Positions 47,601 through 56,514 of a stretch of DNA of 64,000 nt are shown here, in pieces. Position numbers and translations under genes: made by a program. Each line of letters begins with the position of its first letter. Position 1 is the first letter of the stretch. Origin of the DNA: Pseudaeromonas paramecii (GTDB lineage: Bacteria; Pseudomonadota; Gammaproteobacteria; Enterobacterales; Aeromonadaceae). The notes under the pieces were generated by a model that saw only the letters and a program-made list of their open reading frames with translations, was not told the DNA's origin and ran no database searches. The DNA is taken from assembly GCF_039540575.1 (NCBI RefSeq), contig NZ_BAABFC010000009.1, forward strand, positions 319,256-383,255, in the 5' to 3' direction.

Positions 47601-48179
47601 TTCCGATTCCGGCAGCAACAGCTGGCCGTCGGGATCCAGCACCACGGCATTGTCCCCCAACCAGCAGTCCACGGATTGCTGGGCCGCCAGATCCCGCAGC
47701 GTCGGCTCCAGTTTGGGGTTAAGCCGATTGGGCTGATTGCTGCGCTGCAGCAAACTGCTCTTGCCACTGCCCGGCAGACCCAGCATCAGGTACCAGGGCA
47801 GACTGTAAGGGCCCTTCCCCCCCAGCTGTGCCTGCAGCAACTGCAACCAGCGATCCAGGAAAGCACCCTGACGCTGGAGGGCGGGCTTGACCGGATCCTG
47901 CTCCAGCATGGCCTGTTCGTGCAGCTGGGCCTGACGCCGTTGACGGCTGCGCCACTCACGCCAGGAGAGCACCCCCAGGATCAGCCACAGCCAGAACAGG
48001 GTGAACACCACCCGGGCCCAGATCGACTGCAGCGGTTTGGCCTCACCCAGGGAGAGCAAGGGTCCCAACCACCAGGCCAACAGCAGCAACAGGGTCCACA
48101 GCAGGATCCACAGACCCGTCCAGGATGGCTGCCACCGGGTGCGACCTTGCCATAGCGCAGAAACAATGCGTTTGAACAT
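44664..48179 (-). CDS. tssM: TssM (IcmF/VasK) membrane-complex protein
   Basis: 1171 residues. Inner-membrane core of the T6SS channel with TssJ and TssL. Two N-terminal membrane helices (about 22-42 and 55-73), cytosolic P-loop domain with Walker A GLPGSGKS (134-141), a third helix (about 455-475, LGAGLSLLLGVGLVAGW), then the large periplasmic IcmF/DUF1215 part. Not all TssM proteins keep an intact Walker A; this one does. Residues about 330-345 are a run of LDR triplets encoded by a 9-bp tandem repeat. It lies between vasJ and vasL. Confidence 0.95.
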   Translation of the reverse strand: MFKRIVSALWQGRTRWQPSWTGLWILLWTLLLLLAWWLGPLLSLGEAKPLQSIWARVVFTLFWLWLILGVLSWREWRSRQRRQAQLHEQAMLEQDPVKPALQRQGAFLDRWLQLLQAQLGGKGPYSLPWYLMLGLPGSGKSSLLQRSNQPNRLNPKLEPTLRDLAAQQSVDCWLGDNAVVLDPDGQLLLPESELPPAERKHERLWWQLLGWLTQQRRRQPLNGLILTVDLAWLAQASVSERKAFAQLIRSRLQELGTSMSARLPLYVTLTKLDLLRGFEVACRQLDKAQREAILGVTFTADAMEAARWQPQLEAFWDKWLTHLNQRLPHQLLDRLDRLDRLDRLDAVDRAALFAFTRQLAGLREQVNELLAESLAVEEACPMQIRGLYLTSVYQQGVPLDAFGQATVARYQLAEAVLPARRGESLTYFVHALFAKHIFHEGHLAGENRRHRHQRQRRLALGAGLSLLLGVGLVAGWQHYYRVNEQAGINVLNKTQAFSDTAELAGQQGFGYRQLPRLNLIREATLAFGNYRDRVPLLADLGLYQGSKIGPFVEETYLQLLRQRFLPAVMGGLLTDLQQAPAGSEQKMAVLRVMRMLDDASGRSKPLVEQFMAQRWQQAFPGQGLIQEQLLTHLAYALDHTDWHGDRLARDPQAIADFVPFREPIKAAQHELGKLPMFQRVYQGLVIRADETLPPALLIRDEVGPLFDTVFTLRSEPAGQIARLMTYTGLSDFYRKQDQSLIALTAQDAWVLGQRSQSHLSEADRQEMGRQLNDRYVSNYVNRWQTLLSNLDVQPLHSPEQALDVLAAITGDEQPFARVLSTLADNTRERDPEASPLADGLAARINRPFLATNGLLIGQGSQVPQLQEVNKKLTELYHYLELIVNANDPGQSAMKAIQLRLNNKFADPLFTLQQYAQGLPTPMDRWVGQLAQQSSQLVVDLAMASLNQSWQEQVVAPFQQQLAGRYPFAPTAAKDVPLSQMERFFAPGGILDSFYQSNLKPMIEAGLLGDDLGSPLQSDLLKQLARGQQIRETLFNPQGGLEVQFAVEPVDLSANKRRSVLNLDGQLLEYAHGRRSKIPLIWPNSMRDGAESKITLVPNERERSPRSQGYVGPWAMFRLMDKAELTRVDEGTFDVRFPVDNGAMTYRVYADARHNPFAGGLFSQFHLPDTLY
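47147..47186. repeat. 9-bp tandem repeat inside tssM
   Basis: Four exact copies of CCAGCCTGT (47147-47182) plus the start of a fifth. On the minus strand each copy encodes Leu-Asp-Arg, giving five consecutive LDR units. Unit length is a multiple of three, so copy-number change keeps the frame. Confidence 0.95.
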
Positions 48180-48187
48180 ACTGACGT

Positions 48188-49615
48188 TTAACTCCGACTC
48201 TCTGAAGTGATTCCTGTGTTGACCTTATGCGCCAGGCGGTTGACCAGCCCGGGCTCCCACTGTGCCAGGCCCAGTCGCTGGGTTTCCTGCCATAACTGTC
48301 GAAATTGCTGCGCGGCCAGCAGGGCCAGGCCGACACTGTCCAGCAGATCGGCCTGCGCCAGCTGGGCCAGGAAGCGACTGCGCGGCTCCTGTAACACCGC
48401 CAGCTGCTCATCCAGCCAGGCCAGGGCCGCTGCCAGCCCCCGCTCGTCACAGCAGGCCTGCAGTGCCGTCTCCAAGCCGTCCGACTCGGCGGTCATATGC
48501 GGCTCGCCCTGGGACAACCAGCGTTGGCAGTGCGGAGGCAAAAACGGCGTGCCATCGCTGAAATGCAGGCTGCTCAGGGCCGGCAGGCGCCCCAGCAGGG
48601 CCGCCAGCTCCTCGGCGATGGCACTGGCCACCGCCCCCTGTCCCAACTGCTCGGCCACCTGGGCCGACAACCAGTGCCCTTCAAACCAGAAGGGCGCCAG
48701 ACAGAGGCTCTGCTCGATGCGCTGCCATAAGCTCAGATCCGCCTGGGGCAGAGCCGCCTGGTATTCCTCCACCCGATCCGCGGCCACCGCCGCCAGTTGG
48801 GTGCGCCCGGCGGCATTGGTAGCCGGGGCCGTCGTGATGCTGCTCCACAGGGCATGCCGCCGCAGGCGATAGCCGATGGGCAGCTCCGGTTGCTGTTCGA
48901 TCAAGAGGGCCGCCACCTTGAGCTGGGTCTGCCGCCAGCCCCGCTCGCTGGAGGTATCCACCACCGGCAACGGCGGCTGAGCCTGAGGGGACTCGCTGGC
49001 CGCGGCCGCCGTTGGGGGGGCCGACGCAGCGACCTCGACCGGTGGCGCGGGATGGCGTTCGGCCCGCGCCAGCTCACTGCGCCGCAGCAGGCTCAACCAG
49101 CCGTCCAGCAGATCCGGTTGCGCCGACCACCAGGTCTGCCCACGCAAGGCCAAGGACTCGCTGAGCTGGCGCAAGTGACCCAGCTCCGCCAGACTGGCCT
49201 GCTCGGCCAGTCTTGGGGCGGTGGCTTCGAAGCGTTTGACGATGGGCTGGAGCAGGCGCAACTTGTGGGCCGCCGGCGCCGGCCAGGCCTGTGACCAGTA
49301 GGCATCCAGCCAGGTCTCCAGCAGCACCAGGGCCAGGGCCAGGGTGTCGGCACGGGCCGGCTGCTGCAGGCAGCGCAGCAGCTGCACCAGGATGCGCATG
49401 TCCTTGCTGTGCCCCTCCAACAGGCTCAGGCACTGCTCCGCCAGGGCCGCCAGATCCACCTGACCATGGGCCAGGGAGCCCAGTTTGACCGTCTGGGTCT
49501 CCACGGCCTCCCACAGCGGGTGATCCGGCGCTATGGGCTCGCTGACCGCCGACGCCGACAGCGGTGCCAACAGCCGGGCGCACCAGGGATGCCGGTCTTC
49601 GACTGCCGTTACCAT
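48188..49615 (-). CDS. tssA: TssA (VasJ-type) sheath-assembly protein
   Basis: 475 residues. ImpA_N domain at the N terminus (SEPIAPDHPLWEAVETQTVK, DAYWSQAWPAPAAHKLRLL) and a C-terminal VasJ-type domain. TssA organises baseplate and tail priming. ATG at 49615 has GGGAG eight bases upstream and is preferred over a GTG two codons earlier. It overlaps the end of vasI by 7 bp. Residues about 180-230 form a Ala/Pro-rich linker. A second TssA-like gene, vasL, lies downstream. Confidence 0.9.
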   Translation of the reverse strand: MVTAVEDRHPWCARLLAPLSASAVSEPIAPDHPLWEAVETQTVKLGSLAHGQVDLAALAEQCLSLLEGHSKDMRILVQLLRCLQQPARADTLALALVLLETWLDAYWSQAWPAPAAHKLRLLQPIVKRFEATAPRLAEQASLAELGHLRQLSESLALRGQTWWSAQPDLLDGWLSLLRRSELARAERHPAPPVEVAASAPPTAAAASESPQAQPPLPVVDTSSERGWRQTQLKVAALLIEQQPELPIGYRLRRHALWSSITTAPATNAAGRTQLAAVAADRVEEYQAALPQADLSLWQRIEQSLCLAPFWFEGHWLSAQVAEQLGQGAVASAIAEELAALLGRLPALSSLHFSDGTPFLPPHCQRWLSQGEPHMTAESDGLETALQACCDERGLAAALAWLDEQLAVLQEPRSRFLAQLAQADLLDSVGLALLAAQQFRQLWQETQRLGLAQWEPGLVNRLAHKVNTGITSESRS

Positions 49616-50214
49616 CGACACTGCTCCCGCACCGGCTGTAGCGCCTGAGTCAACCCGCTGAGATCAAACAGCAAACGAGCTCCCTGGCTGCCCACCAGGG
49701 TCAGTTGGCCATGCTGCCGCCACGCCTGCAGCGTCGCGATAGCCGGCAGACCGCGGCCAAACTCCAGCAGCCAGCCCCGATCCCGGACAAACCAGCTCCC
49801 GGACAGCGGCCGCCCATCCAGCTGCATGCTGACCTCATCGCCCACCCAGGGCGCATCCAGTCGCACCCGCAGATAGGTGATGTTATGGGCACAGCCGATG
49901 GCCAGGGTGGCTCCGCGGAGGGCCGGACGAGTGAGTCTGACCTCGTCCTGCGCCTCATCCCGCGCCAACAAGAACAGGGGCGATGCATCTTGACGCCCCT
50001 GCTCCTGCTGCCAGATGGCCTGCCAGCTGGCAGCGCGGATCTGAGTCCCGACTGCGGCCGATGCCATCTGTTCCGTCTGTCCCAGGGCGTCATAGCAAGC
50101 CAGCCGCACCAGGGGGGCCGCCTCGTCACGGCACGCCTGCCAGCGCTGGGGCCACTCCTGTGCCTGGGCGGGCAACACCAACAGCAGTCCGCTGATCAGC
50201 AACCATATCCGCAT
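49609..50214 (-). CDS. vasI: T6SS-associated protein VasI
   Basis: 201 residues with a signal peptide (MRIWLLISGLLLVLPAQA). Exported VasI-type accessory protein of Vibrio-like T6SS loci; the molecular role is not settled. Conserved features: CRDEAAPLVRLACYDAL near the mature start, LAIGCAHNITYLRVRLD and SWFVRDRGWLLEFGRGLP. ATG at 50214 overlaps the vasH stop (TGATG) and starts directly at the signal peptide. Confidence 0.82.
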   Translation of the reverse strand: MRIWLLISGLLLVLPAQAQEWPQRWQACRDEAAPLVRLACYDALGQTEQMASAAVGTQIRAASWQAIWQQEQGRQDASPLFLLARDEAQDEVRLTRPALRGATLAIGCAHNITYLRVRLDAPWVGDEVSMQLDGRPLSGSWFVRDRGWLLEFGRGLPAIATLQAWRQHGQLTLVGSQGARLLFDLSGLTQALQPVREQCRW

Positions 50215-51752
50215 CAGCGCACCTCCAGCTTCTGGCACTTGTGATCCAGGGTGCGCTTGGGCAGGTTGAGGCTCTGGGCCACCTGCAGCCGATTGCCACC
50301 AAACAGGCGCATCCGGGCGGCAATCACCGACGCCTCAAACTCCTGCATCGCCAGGCGCAGATCCCGGATGTGGTGATATTCATCCTGCGGGCGAGCCACT
50401 GACTGACCAAGCCGTGACATCAGTTCACCGGGCAGGGCCGCCAGTCCAATGGGTTGCCCCAGCGGCGTCTGGGCACAGGCCACCTCCAGCAGATTTTTCA
50501 GCTCCCGCACATTGCCGGGGAAGCCGTAACCCTGCAGTCGACGCAAAAACGCCGGCTCCAGCGCCCCCAACTGCCGCCCCTCCCGATGCGCGAATTCCGC
50601 GATGAAATGGTCGCTCAGCGGCGCTATGTCCTCCGGCCGCTCCCGCAGCGGGGCCAGCCAGATCAGGCATTGGCACAGTCTGTGGTAAAGATCCTGGCGA
50701 AAACGCCCCTCCCGCACATGGGCCTCCAGGGGTTGGTGGGTCGCCGCCACCAGGCGAAAATCCGAGTGTTGCTCCCGCTCGGCGCCCAAGGGGCGAAAGT
50801 GGTGGCTCTCCAGCACCCGCAGTAATTTGGCCTGCATTGCCGGGGGCATGTCCCCCACCTCATCCAGAAACAGGGTGCCGCCATTGGCCTGGGCCACCAG
50901 CCCCTGCTTGCTATGCTGGGCGCCGGAAAAGGCCCCCTTCTGATAGCCAAACAGCTCGCTTTCGATGAGATTCTCCGGGATGGCGGCACAGTTGATGGCC
51001 ACAAAGGGCTGCGAGGCGTGCGCCGAGCACTGGTGCAGCAGACGGGCCACCACCTCCTTGCCACTGCCGGTCTCCCCCTGGATCAAGACACTCAGGCGGT
51101 GCCCGGCGGCCTGCGTCACCTGCTCGCGTAACCGCTGGCTGGCCTGGGAGTGCCCCAGCAGCTGGCCGACCCGGGCGGCACGCTGCTGTCGCTGCCGCGC
51201 CTCCTCGGCCGTCATCTGCCGCAGGGAGTCCTGCAGGGCATGGCGGTCCCGCTCGCTGCGGCCCAGCTCCCGCAGCAGGGCAAGCTGGCGAACATACAGA
51301 CAGCTGAGGGTGGCCAGCATGTGCGACGCATTCAGAGCCTGCAGCCGGGTGCCGTCATCCAATAACGCCAGCACGCCCAGGGGGCGCTGCGCCCCATCCA
51401 GCAATGGCATGGCATGCAAGCCGCAGTGGCGCGGCGCCTCGGCCAGCAATTGGCGAAACCCCTCATGTTCGATGCGGGCGCCGCCATGCAAGGAGTCCCA
51501 GGTCCGGTTCTGCCCCCGGTTCAGCACAAAGGCCAGCGGGTGGCTGAAATCATCCGCCGCCAGCGTCAATGACAAGGAGGCCTGTTGCAGCCAGCCTTGG
51601 CATGCCAGCTCACGACCGCTGACATCCAGCAGGGCCAGCAAGGCCCCCTGTGGTTGCCAGTGTGCTCGCACCGTCGACAACAGCCACTCCCCCAGGGCCC
51701 CTTGGTCCTGGGCCTGACTCATGGCCAGGGCAAACTCAAGGCAAGCCTGCAT
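50214..51752 (-). CDS. vasH: sigma-54-dependent activator VasH
   Basis: 512 residues. Enhancer-binding protein that activates sigma-54 promoters of T6SS genes (hcp operons in V. cholerae). N-terminal GAF-like sensor region (1-180), AAA+ domain with Walker A GETGSGKE (about 225) and Walker B LFLDEVGD, and C-terminal Fis-type helix-turn-helix (NRLQVAQSLNLPKRTLDHKC). The sigma-54 contact loop reads GAFSGA instead of the usual GAFTGA. GGAGG inside the end of clpV precedes the ATG. Its targets are probably hcp genes outside the window. Confidence 0.93.
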   Translation of the reverse strand: MQACLEFALAMSQAQDQGALGEWLLSTVRAHWQPQGALLALLDVSGRELACQGWLQQASLSLTLAADDFSHPLAFVLNRGQNRTWDSLHGGARIEHEGFRQLLAEAPRHCGLHAMPLLDGAQRPLGVLALLDDGTRLQALNASHMLATLSCLYVRQLALLRELGRSERDRHALQDSLRQMTAEEARQRQQRAARVGQLLGHSQASQRLREQVTQAAGHRLSVLIQGETGSGKEVVARLLHQCSAHASQPFVAINCAAIPENLIESELFGYQKGAFSGAQHSKQGLVAQANGGTLFLDEVGDMPPAMQAKLLRVLESHHFRPLGAEREQHSDFRLVAATHQPLEAHVREGRFRQDLYHRLCQCLIWLAPLRERPEDIAPLSDHFIAEFAHREGRQLGALEPAFLRRLQGYGFPGNVRELKNLLEVACAQTPLGQPIGLAALPGELMSRLGQSVARPQDEYHHIRDLRLAMQEFEASVIAARMRLFGGNRLQVAQSLNLPKRTLDHKCQKLEVR

Positions 51753-51753
51753 C

Positions 51754-54372
51754 CTAATCCTCCACCGTCGAAACAAACTGGCCGTCCTGCACCCGCAGGC
51801 TGACCCGGCCCACCGTTTGGCCGGCCGCCATCCGCTGCAACAGCTGTAACGACAGGGGCGGCAGCAGGGCACCGTCTATGATGGACTCCAGCATGCGGGC
51901 GCCGTTTTCACTGCGATTGGCCCGCCGCAAGATCTCCTCGGGCACCGCCTCGTCGATGCAGACGGCGGCGGCAAAGCGTTGCGCCAGCAGACCTTCCAGC
52001 CGGGACAACTTGTCGCGGACTATGGCCAGCAGGCTGCTGTGCGCCAGCGGCAGATAGGGCACCACCTCCATGCGGGCCAGCAAGGCGGGACGGAAGAAGG
52101 CCGCCAACTCGGGGTAGAGTGCCGAGAGCAGTTGCTCCGGCTGGTCGGCATGCTCCACTATGGTCTGGAAGCCCAGGTTGGAGGTGAGGAAGAACACCAG
52201 GTTCTTGCAGTCGATCAGCCGGCCTTCCCCATCGGCCAGCTCGCCCTTGTCAAAGGCCTGGTAGAAGAGGTTGAGCACATCCGGGTGGGCCTTCTCCACC
52301 TCGTCCAGCAACACCACCGAATAGGGCTTCTGACGAATGGCCTCGGTGAGGACGCCCCCCTCGCCGAAGCCGACATAGCCAGGCGGCGAGCCGATGAGGC
52401 GGGAGACGGTATGTTTCTCCTGGTATTCGGACATGTTGATGGTGGTCAGGTACTGACGACCGCCAAACAGCAGCTCGGCGATCTGCAGCACGGTTTCTGT
52501 CTTGCCCACCCCGCTGGGGCCCACCAGCAAGAAGGCGCCCAACGGCCGGCCCGGGCGCCGCATATCCGCCCGCGCCGTCAGCAGATGCTTGTGCAGCTGG
52601 GCGATGGCCAGGGGTTGCCCCTTGATGTGGCGCGTCAGATGTGCGGGCAAGTCGGTGACCACCTCCAGCTCGGCCAGGGAGAGGCGATTGAGCGGCACCC
52701 CGGTCCATTCGGCGATCACCTCGGCCACCTGAGCCCGCCCCACATGGGGGGATACCAGGGCCGCCTGTTGCTGCAGCTCGGCCAGCTCAGACTCAAGGCC
52801 TGTCAGACGCTCGCTCGCCTGCGGCTCGCTCAAGGGCGGATCCAGCTGTGCCAGCTCGATATCCGGCGCCTCCGCCAGCAAGGCGCCACGCAAGGCCACG
52901 ATTTGTTGCACCAGCTGTTGCTGCTGCCGCCAGTCCGCCTCCACCTTGATCCGCTGGGCCTCGATCTGGGCGACCTCCGCCTCCAGTTGCAGCAGGCGCT
53001 CCGGCGTGGCCAGCAGGCCGATACGGCCCTGCCGCTGCAGCTGCGTGGTTTCCAGCGCCAGCTGGTGCAGCTGATTGTGCAGGCGGCTCAGGGCCCGCGG
53101 CGGCGAGGTCATATTGATGGCTACCCGGGCGCTGGCGGTATCCAGCACATCGATGGCCTTGTCCGGCAGCTGCCGGCCGCACAGGTAACGGGCCGACAGG
53201 CTGGCCGCCGCCACCAGGGCCTCGTCCTCGATCAGCACGCCGTGTTCGCGCTCATACAGGTGGCGCAAACCACGCAGTATCACGGTCGCCTCCTCTGTGC
53301 TGGGCTCCTTGAGCTGCACCAGTTGGAATCGCCGGGAGAGGGCCGCATCCTTCTCGACGTATTTCTTGTATTCGCTCCAGGTGGTGGCCGCTATGGTGCG
53401 CAGCTCCCCCCGCGCCAGCGCCGGCTTGATCAGGTTGGAGACATCCAGGCCGCCTGCCTGGTTGCCGGCGCCGATCAGGGTGTGGGCCTCGTCGATAAAC
53501 AGGATCACCGGCCGGATGGCCTCCTTGACCTCCTGCATCACCCCCTTGAAGCGTTTCTCGAACTCGCCCTTTACCGCCGCCCCGGCCTGCATGGCCCCCA
53601 GATCCAGGCTCAGCAACTCCACCTCCCTGAGCTTGTCCGGTACCTCCCCGGCCAGGATCCGCAGCGCCAGGCCTTCGATGAGGGCACTCTTGCCGACCCC
53701 GGCCTCCCCCACCACGATGGGATTGTTCTTACGCCGCCGGCAGAGGATGTCGATCATCAGGTCGATCTCGTGATCCCGGCACAGCACGGGATCCAGACGT
53801 CCCTGGCGCGCCTGCTCGGTGACATTCTGGCTGAAACGGGCCAACAGCCCCGCCTCCGGCATCTTGGCTTGGCCGGCAGGACGGGCCGCCTCGTCGGGCT
53901 GCTCCGCCGAGCCTAAGACCCACTCATCAAACTGCTGACGCAGCAGATCCCGGTTGATCTGGCTCAGCAGGCACACCGCGGGCGCGGCCAGGTAGCGATT
54001 GGCTGTCATCAGCAGCACCAGCAAGAGTACACCGCTGCGCAATTGCGCCTGGCCCAGCTCGGCGGAGGCCAGCAGCCAGCTGTCCTGCAACCACTCCACC
54101 AGCAGTGGGGAAAACGCCGGGTAGCCCTCCCGACTGGCCGGCTCGGCCGGCAGGGGCAGCAGCAAGGGGCGCAGGGCCTCCAGATCCACCTCGGCCCGCG
54201 TCAGGATCAGCCGGGCATCCGACAGGGGCGTGTCCAGCATCTTCAGCAGCAGATGCTCCACCCGGATCTCCGCTTGCTGCTGGTTGACGCACAGGGCGGC
54301 GGCCTCTTCCAGCATGTGGCGACACAGGGGGTTCAGCCGCTCCACCAGGGCCGGCAGTTCTAATCGAATCAC
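51754..54372 (-). CDS. clpV: ClpV/TssH AAA+ ATPase
   Basis: 872 residues. Disassembles the contracted TssB-TssC sheath for reuse. N domain, then two AAA+ modules: Walker A GEAGVGKS (222-229) and GPSGVGKT (about 614), split by a coiled-coil middle domain (residues about 420-540). LFIDEAHTLIGAG and LLDEVEKAHPDVL are the Walker B regions. The start is GTG with GGAGAG 7 nt upstream. It is followed with 1 bp by vasH. Confidence 0.96.
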   Translation of the reverse strand: MIRLELPALVERLNPLCRHMLEEAAALCVNQQQAEIRVEHLLLKMLDTPLSDARLILTRAEVDLEALRPLLLPLPAEPASREGYPAFSPLLVEWLQDSWLLASAELGQAQLRSGVLLLVLLMTANRYLAAPAVCLLSQINRDLLRQQFDEWVLGSAEQPDEAARPAGQAKMPEAGLLARFSQNVTEQARQGRLDPVLCRDHEIDLMIDILCRRRKNNPIVVGEAGVGKSALIEGLALRILAGEVPDKLREVELLSLDLGAMQAGAAVKGEFEKRFKGVMQEVKEAIRPVILFIDEAHTLIGAGNQAGGLDVSNLIKPALARGELRTIAATTWSEYKKYVEKDAALSRRFQLVQLKEPSTEEATVILRGLRHLYEREHGVLIEDEALVAAASLSARYLCGRQLPDKAIDVLDTASARVAINMTSPPRALSRLHNQLHQLALETTQLQRQGRIGLLATPERLLQLEAEVAQIEAQRIKVEADWRQQQQLVQQIVALRGALLAEAPDIELAQLDPPLSEPQASERLTGLESELAELQQQAALVSPHVGRAQVAEVIAEWTGVPLNRLSLAELEVVTDLPAHLTRHIKGQPLAIAQLHKHLLTARADMRRPGRPLGAFLLVGPSGVGKTETVLQIAELLFGGRQYLTTINMSEYQEKHTVSRLIGSPPGYVGFGEGGVLTEAIRQKPYSVVLLDEVEKAHPDVLNLFYQAFDKGELADGEGRLIDCKNLVFFLTSNLGFQTIVEHADQPEQLLSALYPELAAFFRPALLARMEVVPYLPLAHSSLLAIVRDKLSRLEGLLAQRFAAAVCIDEAVPEEILRRANRSENGARMLESIIDGALLPPLSLQLLQRMAAGQTVGRVSLRVQDGQFVSTVED

Positions 54373-54388
54373 AGGTGCTCTCCTCGGA

Positions 54389-55165
54389 TTACTTCAGCAA
54401 GTCGCCCAGTTGTTGCAGCAAGGCCTGGGTCTGGTTATTCAGTTGATGGTGATAAAGCGCGAAGATCAGCGCCAGCAACACCCCAGTCCCCAGCAGTAAC
54501 CGCCCCAGGGACCATTGCGGCGGAAGGCGATAGCGCGCCGGCTGTGCCCCCAAGTCCAGATGAAAGGCCGCCACCGGCGAGGGCTGATCGCCGTAGAGGG
54601 TCTGGTGCAGATCCCGCACCAGGCGATCGAAGGCCTCACGGCCATGGCTCATGACCCGGTAACGGCCCTCGAAACCCAGGCACAGGCACAAGAAGATAAA
54701 TTCCAATATGTCCCGATAGCGCTGCGGATCCGCCTGCAGCTTAGCCAGCAGGACGAAGACCTTCTCGCCCCCCCAGGTCTCGTTGTGGAAGCGAGCCAGC
54801 AGGGAATGCTCTGACCAGGCACTCTGACTGCCCCACTCCCGGGTCATCACGGCTTCATCGATAAAGGAGCAGAGGATGTAGCGAAACGAGAGCACCACAC
54901 CGTTCTCATAGCCCTGGGCCAGCAACTCCTGCTCGATCGCCTGGATCTCGCAGACCACCTGCTGGTACAGGACGTCCACCTGGTCGTGGTGGGACAACTG
55001 TCTGACCCGCAACACCATGCCCAGCAAGGGCGTCACGGCATCCACCATGGGGTTTAGGCTGTGTCCCCGCAGGCTGAACCAATGATCCGAGTCCAGATCC
55101 AGCTGCTCGGCATGCTCATACAGCAGATCCGACAGTGGCTGACGCTGCAGGATATCCATGTTCAT
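54389..55165 (-). CDS. tssL: TssL (DotU/VasF) membrane protein
   Basis: 258 residues. Inner-membrane partner of TssM. DotU domain: DAVTPLLGMVLRVRQLSH, YILCSFIDEAVMTREWG, SLLARFHNETWGGEKVF, FLCLCLGFEGRYRV. A single C-terminal membrane anchor (LLLGTGVLLALIFALYHH, about 228-245) and no OmpA-like peptidoglycan domain, so peptidoglycan anchoring must come from another protein. AAGGAG precedes the ATG. Confidence 0.95.
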   Translation of the reverse strand: MNMDILQRQPLSDLLYEHAEQLDLDSDHWFSLRGHSLNPMVDAVTPLLGMVLRVRQLSHHDQVDVLYQQVVCEIQAIEQELLAQGYENGVVLSFRYILCSFIDEAVMTREWGSQSAWSEHSLLARFHNETWGGEKVFVLLAKLQADPQRYRDILEFIFLCLCLGFEGRYRVMSHGREAFDRLVRDLHQTLYGDQPSPVAAFHLDLGAQPARYRLPPQWSLGRLLLGTGVLLALIFALYHHQLNNQTQALLQQLGDLLK

Positions 55166-55175
55166 CGATCACTCC

Positions 55176-56513
55176 TTACTGACTGCGGATAGCCCAGAGC
55201 TGCATATCCAGCTCGGGGAACTCACCGGCGATGTGGAAGGCGAAGTTGTTGCCCTTGGCCAGCATGGCCCAGGCCGGGCTTTGCCGATCCAGCTGGAAGT
55301 AGCTGTAACCGGCGTGGTAGGGCAGCTGACGGGGCGCCACCGGCAAGGGCAGCAGGGGGATGCCGGGCAGCTGCAGGCTGATGAGTTCCCGGATCCGTTC
55401 GCTGGAGGCAATCTTGGTCTGTTGCAACAGCTGCTTGCGCAGCTGCTCCTGGGGCATACGCGCCTTGACCGCCAGCACGAACTCGGCACTGCTGAGCAGC
55501 TGGGTGTCCCCCACCACGGCCACCATGATGCCAAAGCCATGCTTGCGCAGCTGGATGGACACGGCCCGTGGCGACAGGACCGTGCTCAGGGCTTGCCGCA
55601 GGGCCTGCATCAGGGGCTCGAAGCTCTGTTGCAGGTCCCCATGGACATAGGGCGGCAACACAGGGGGCAGACGCGACTCATCGGTGAAGGTCATCAACTC
55701 GCCGCACAGCTGCAGCAGGGTCTCGTATAACCGCTCGGGATGCAGGGTGCCCAGACTGGCCAGATGCGACAGCTGTGGCTGAGCCCGATTGAGCAATTGC
55801 AGCATCATGAACTCGGCCACATCCGCCACCCCCTGTTGGGTTGGAGCGGCCAGCCGGGCGGCCAGACTGCGGGCCCGTTCGGCCACCAGTCCCGCCAATT
55901 CCCCCAGGAACCGCTGCAAGGCCGGGATGGCCGCCACACTCACACAACAAGGTATGAAGCCCGGATCCAGCAGCACGCCGCCATCGGGGCGCTTGTCCAG
56001 GATGCGGGCGACGGCCAGGCAGCAATAGGCGCTGCGGTCGTCCCGCTCCAGCAACAGCCGCAGGCTCACCCGCCCCAGCTCCATGGCGGTCACATCCCCC
56101 GGTTGGCTGTGCAGATCCCGGATCTCCTGCCGATGGCTCAGCAAGCGGGTGGCAATCTGCTGCTCGGGTTCGCTCAGTTCGCTGACACCATTGACGGCCA
56201 GCGGCAAGGCCAGGTAGACGATCTGGTTGGCCGCCGAGGCATCGGGGATCTCCAGGGGCGGCGGCAAGAGATCCTCGCCAGGGATATCGAACACGGTACC
56301 GTCGGGCATGATGCCGGCGGCGGCCACCAGGGCGATCCGGCCAAAGTTCAGGTACTCCTGATTGATGGCCAGCTTACGCAAGCCGAAGACGTAATCCCCC
56401 AGGGCATTGAATCGCGCCTGCAGCAGGTAATCGGCATGGCGTTGCTGCTGTTGGAAATGTTGCGGCTTGATGAAGAGACCATCACGCCAGATGACCCGGT
56501 TTTTACTTAACAT
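55176..56513 (-). CDS. tssK: TssK baseplate protein
   Basis: 445 residues. Connects the baseplate to the TssM/TssL complex. Conserved N terminus RVIWRDGLFIKPQHFQQQQR, with the middle LRKLAINQEYLNFGRIALV and C-terminal head domain (YSYFQLDRQSPAWAMLAKGN). Length matches the family. Two bases separate it from tssJ and about ten from tssL, all on one transcript. Confidence 0.95.
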   Translation of the reverse strand: MLSKNRVIWRDGLFIKPQHFQQQQRHADYLLQARFNALGDYVFGLRKLAINQEYLNFGRIALVAAAGIMPDGTVFDIPGEDLLPPPLEIPDASAANQIVYLALPLAVNGVSELSEPEQQIATRLLSHRQEIRDLHSQPGDVTAMELGRVSLRLLLERDDRSAYCCLAVARILDKRPDGGVLLDPGFIPCCVSVAAIPALQRFLGELAGLVAERARSLAARLAAPTQQGVADVAEFMMLQLLNRAQPQLSHLASLGTLHPERLYETLLQLCGELMTFTDESRLPPVLPPYVHGDLQQSFEPLMQALRQALSTVLSPRAVSIQLRKHGFGIMVAVVGDTQLLSSAEFVLAVKARMPQEQLRKQLLQQTKIASSERIRELISLQLPGIPLLPLPVAPRQLPYHAGYSYFQLDRQSPAWAMLAKGNNFAFHIAGEFPELDMQLWAIRSQ

Positions 56514-56514
56514 G

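Noticed and set aside
43791..48155. Uninterrupted 1454-codon plus-strand frame opposite vasL and tssM
   Set aside because: Antisense shadow of GC-rich coding sequence; low-complexity Gln/Leu/Gly/His-rich translation, no domain, and the opposite strand encodes clear T6SS proteins.
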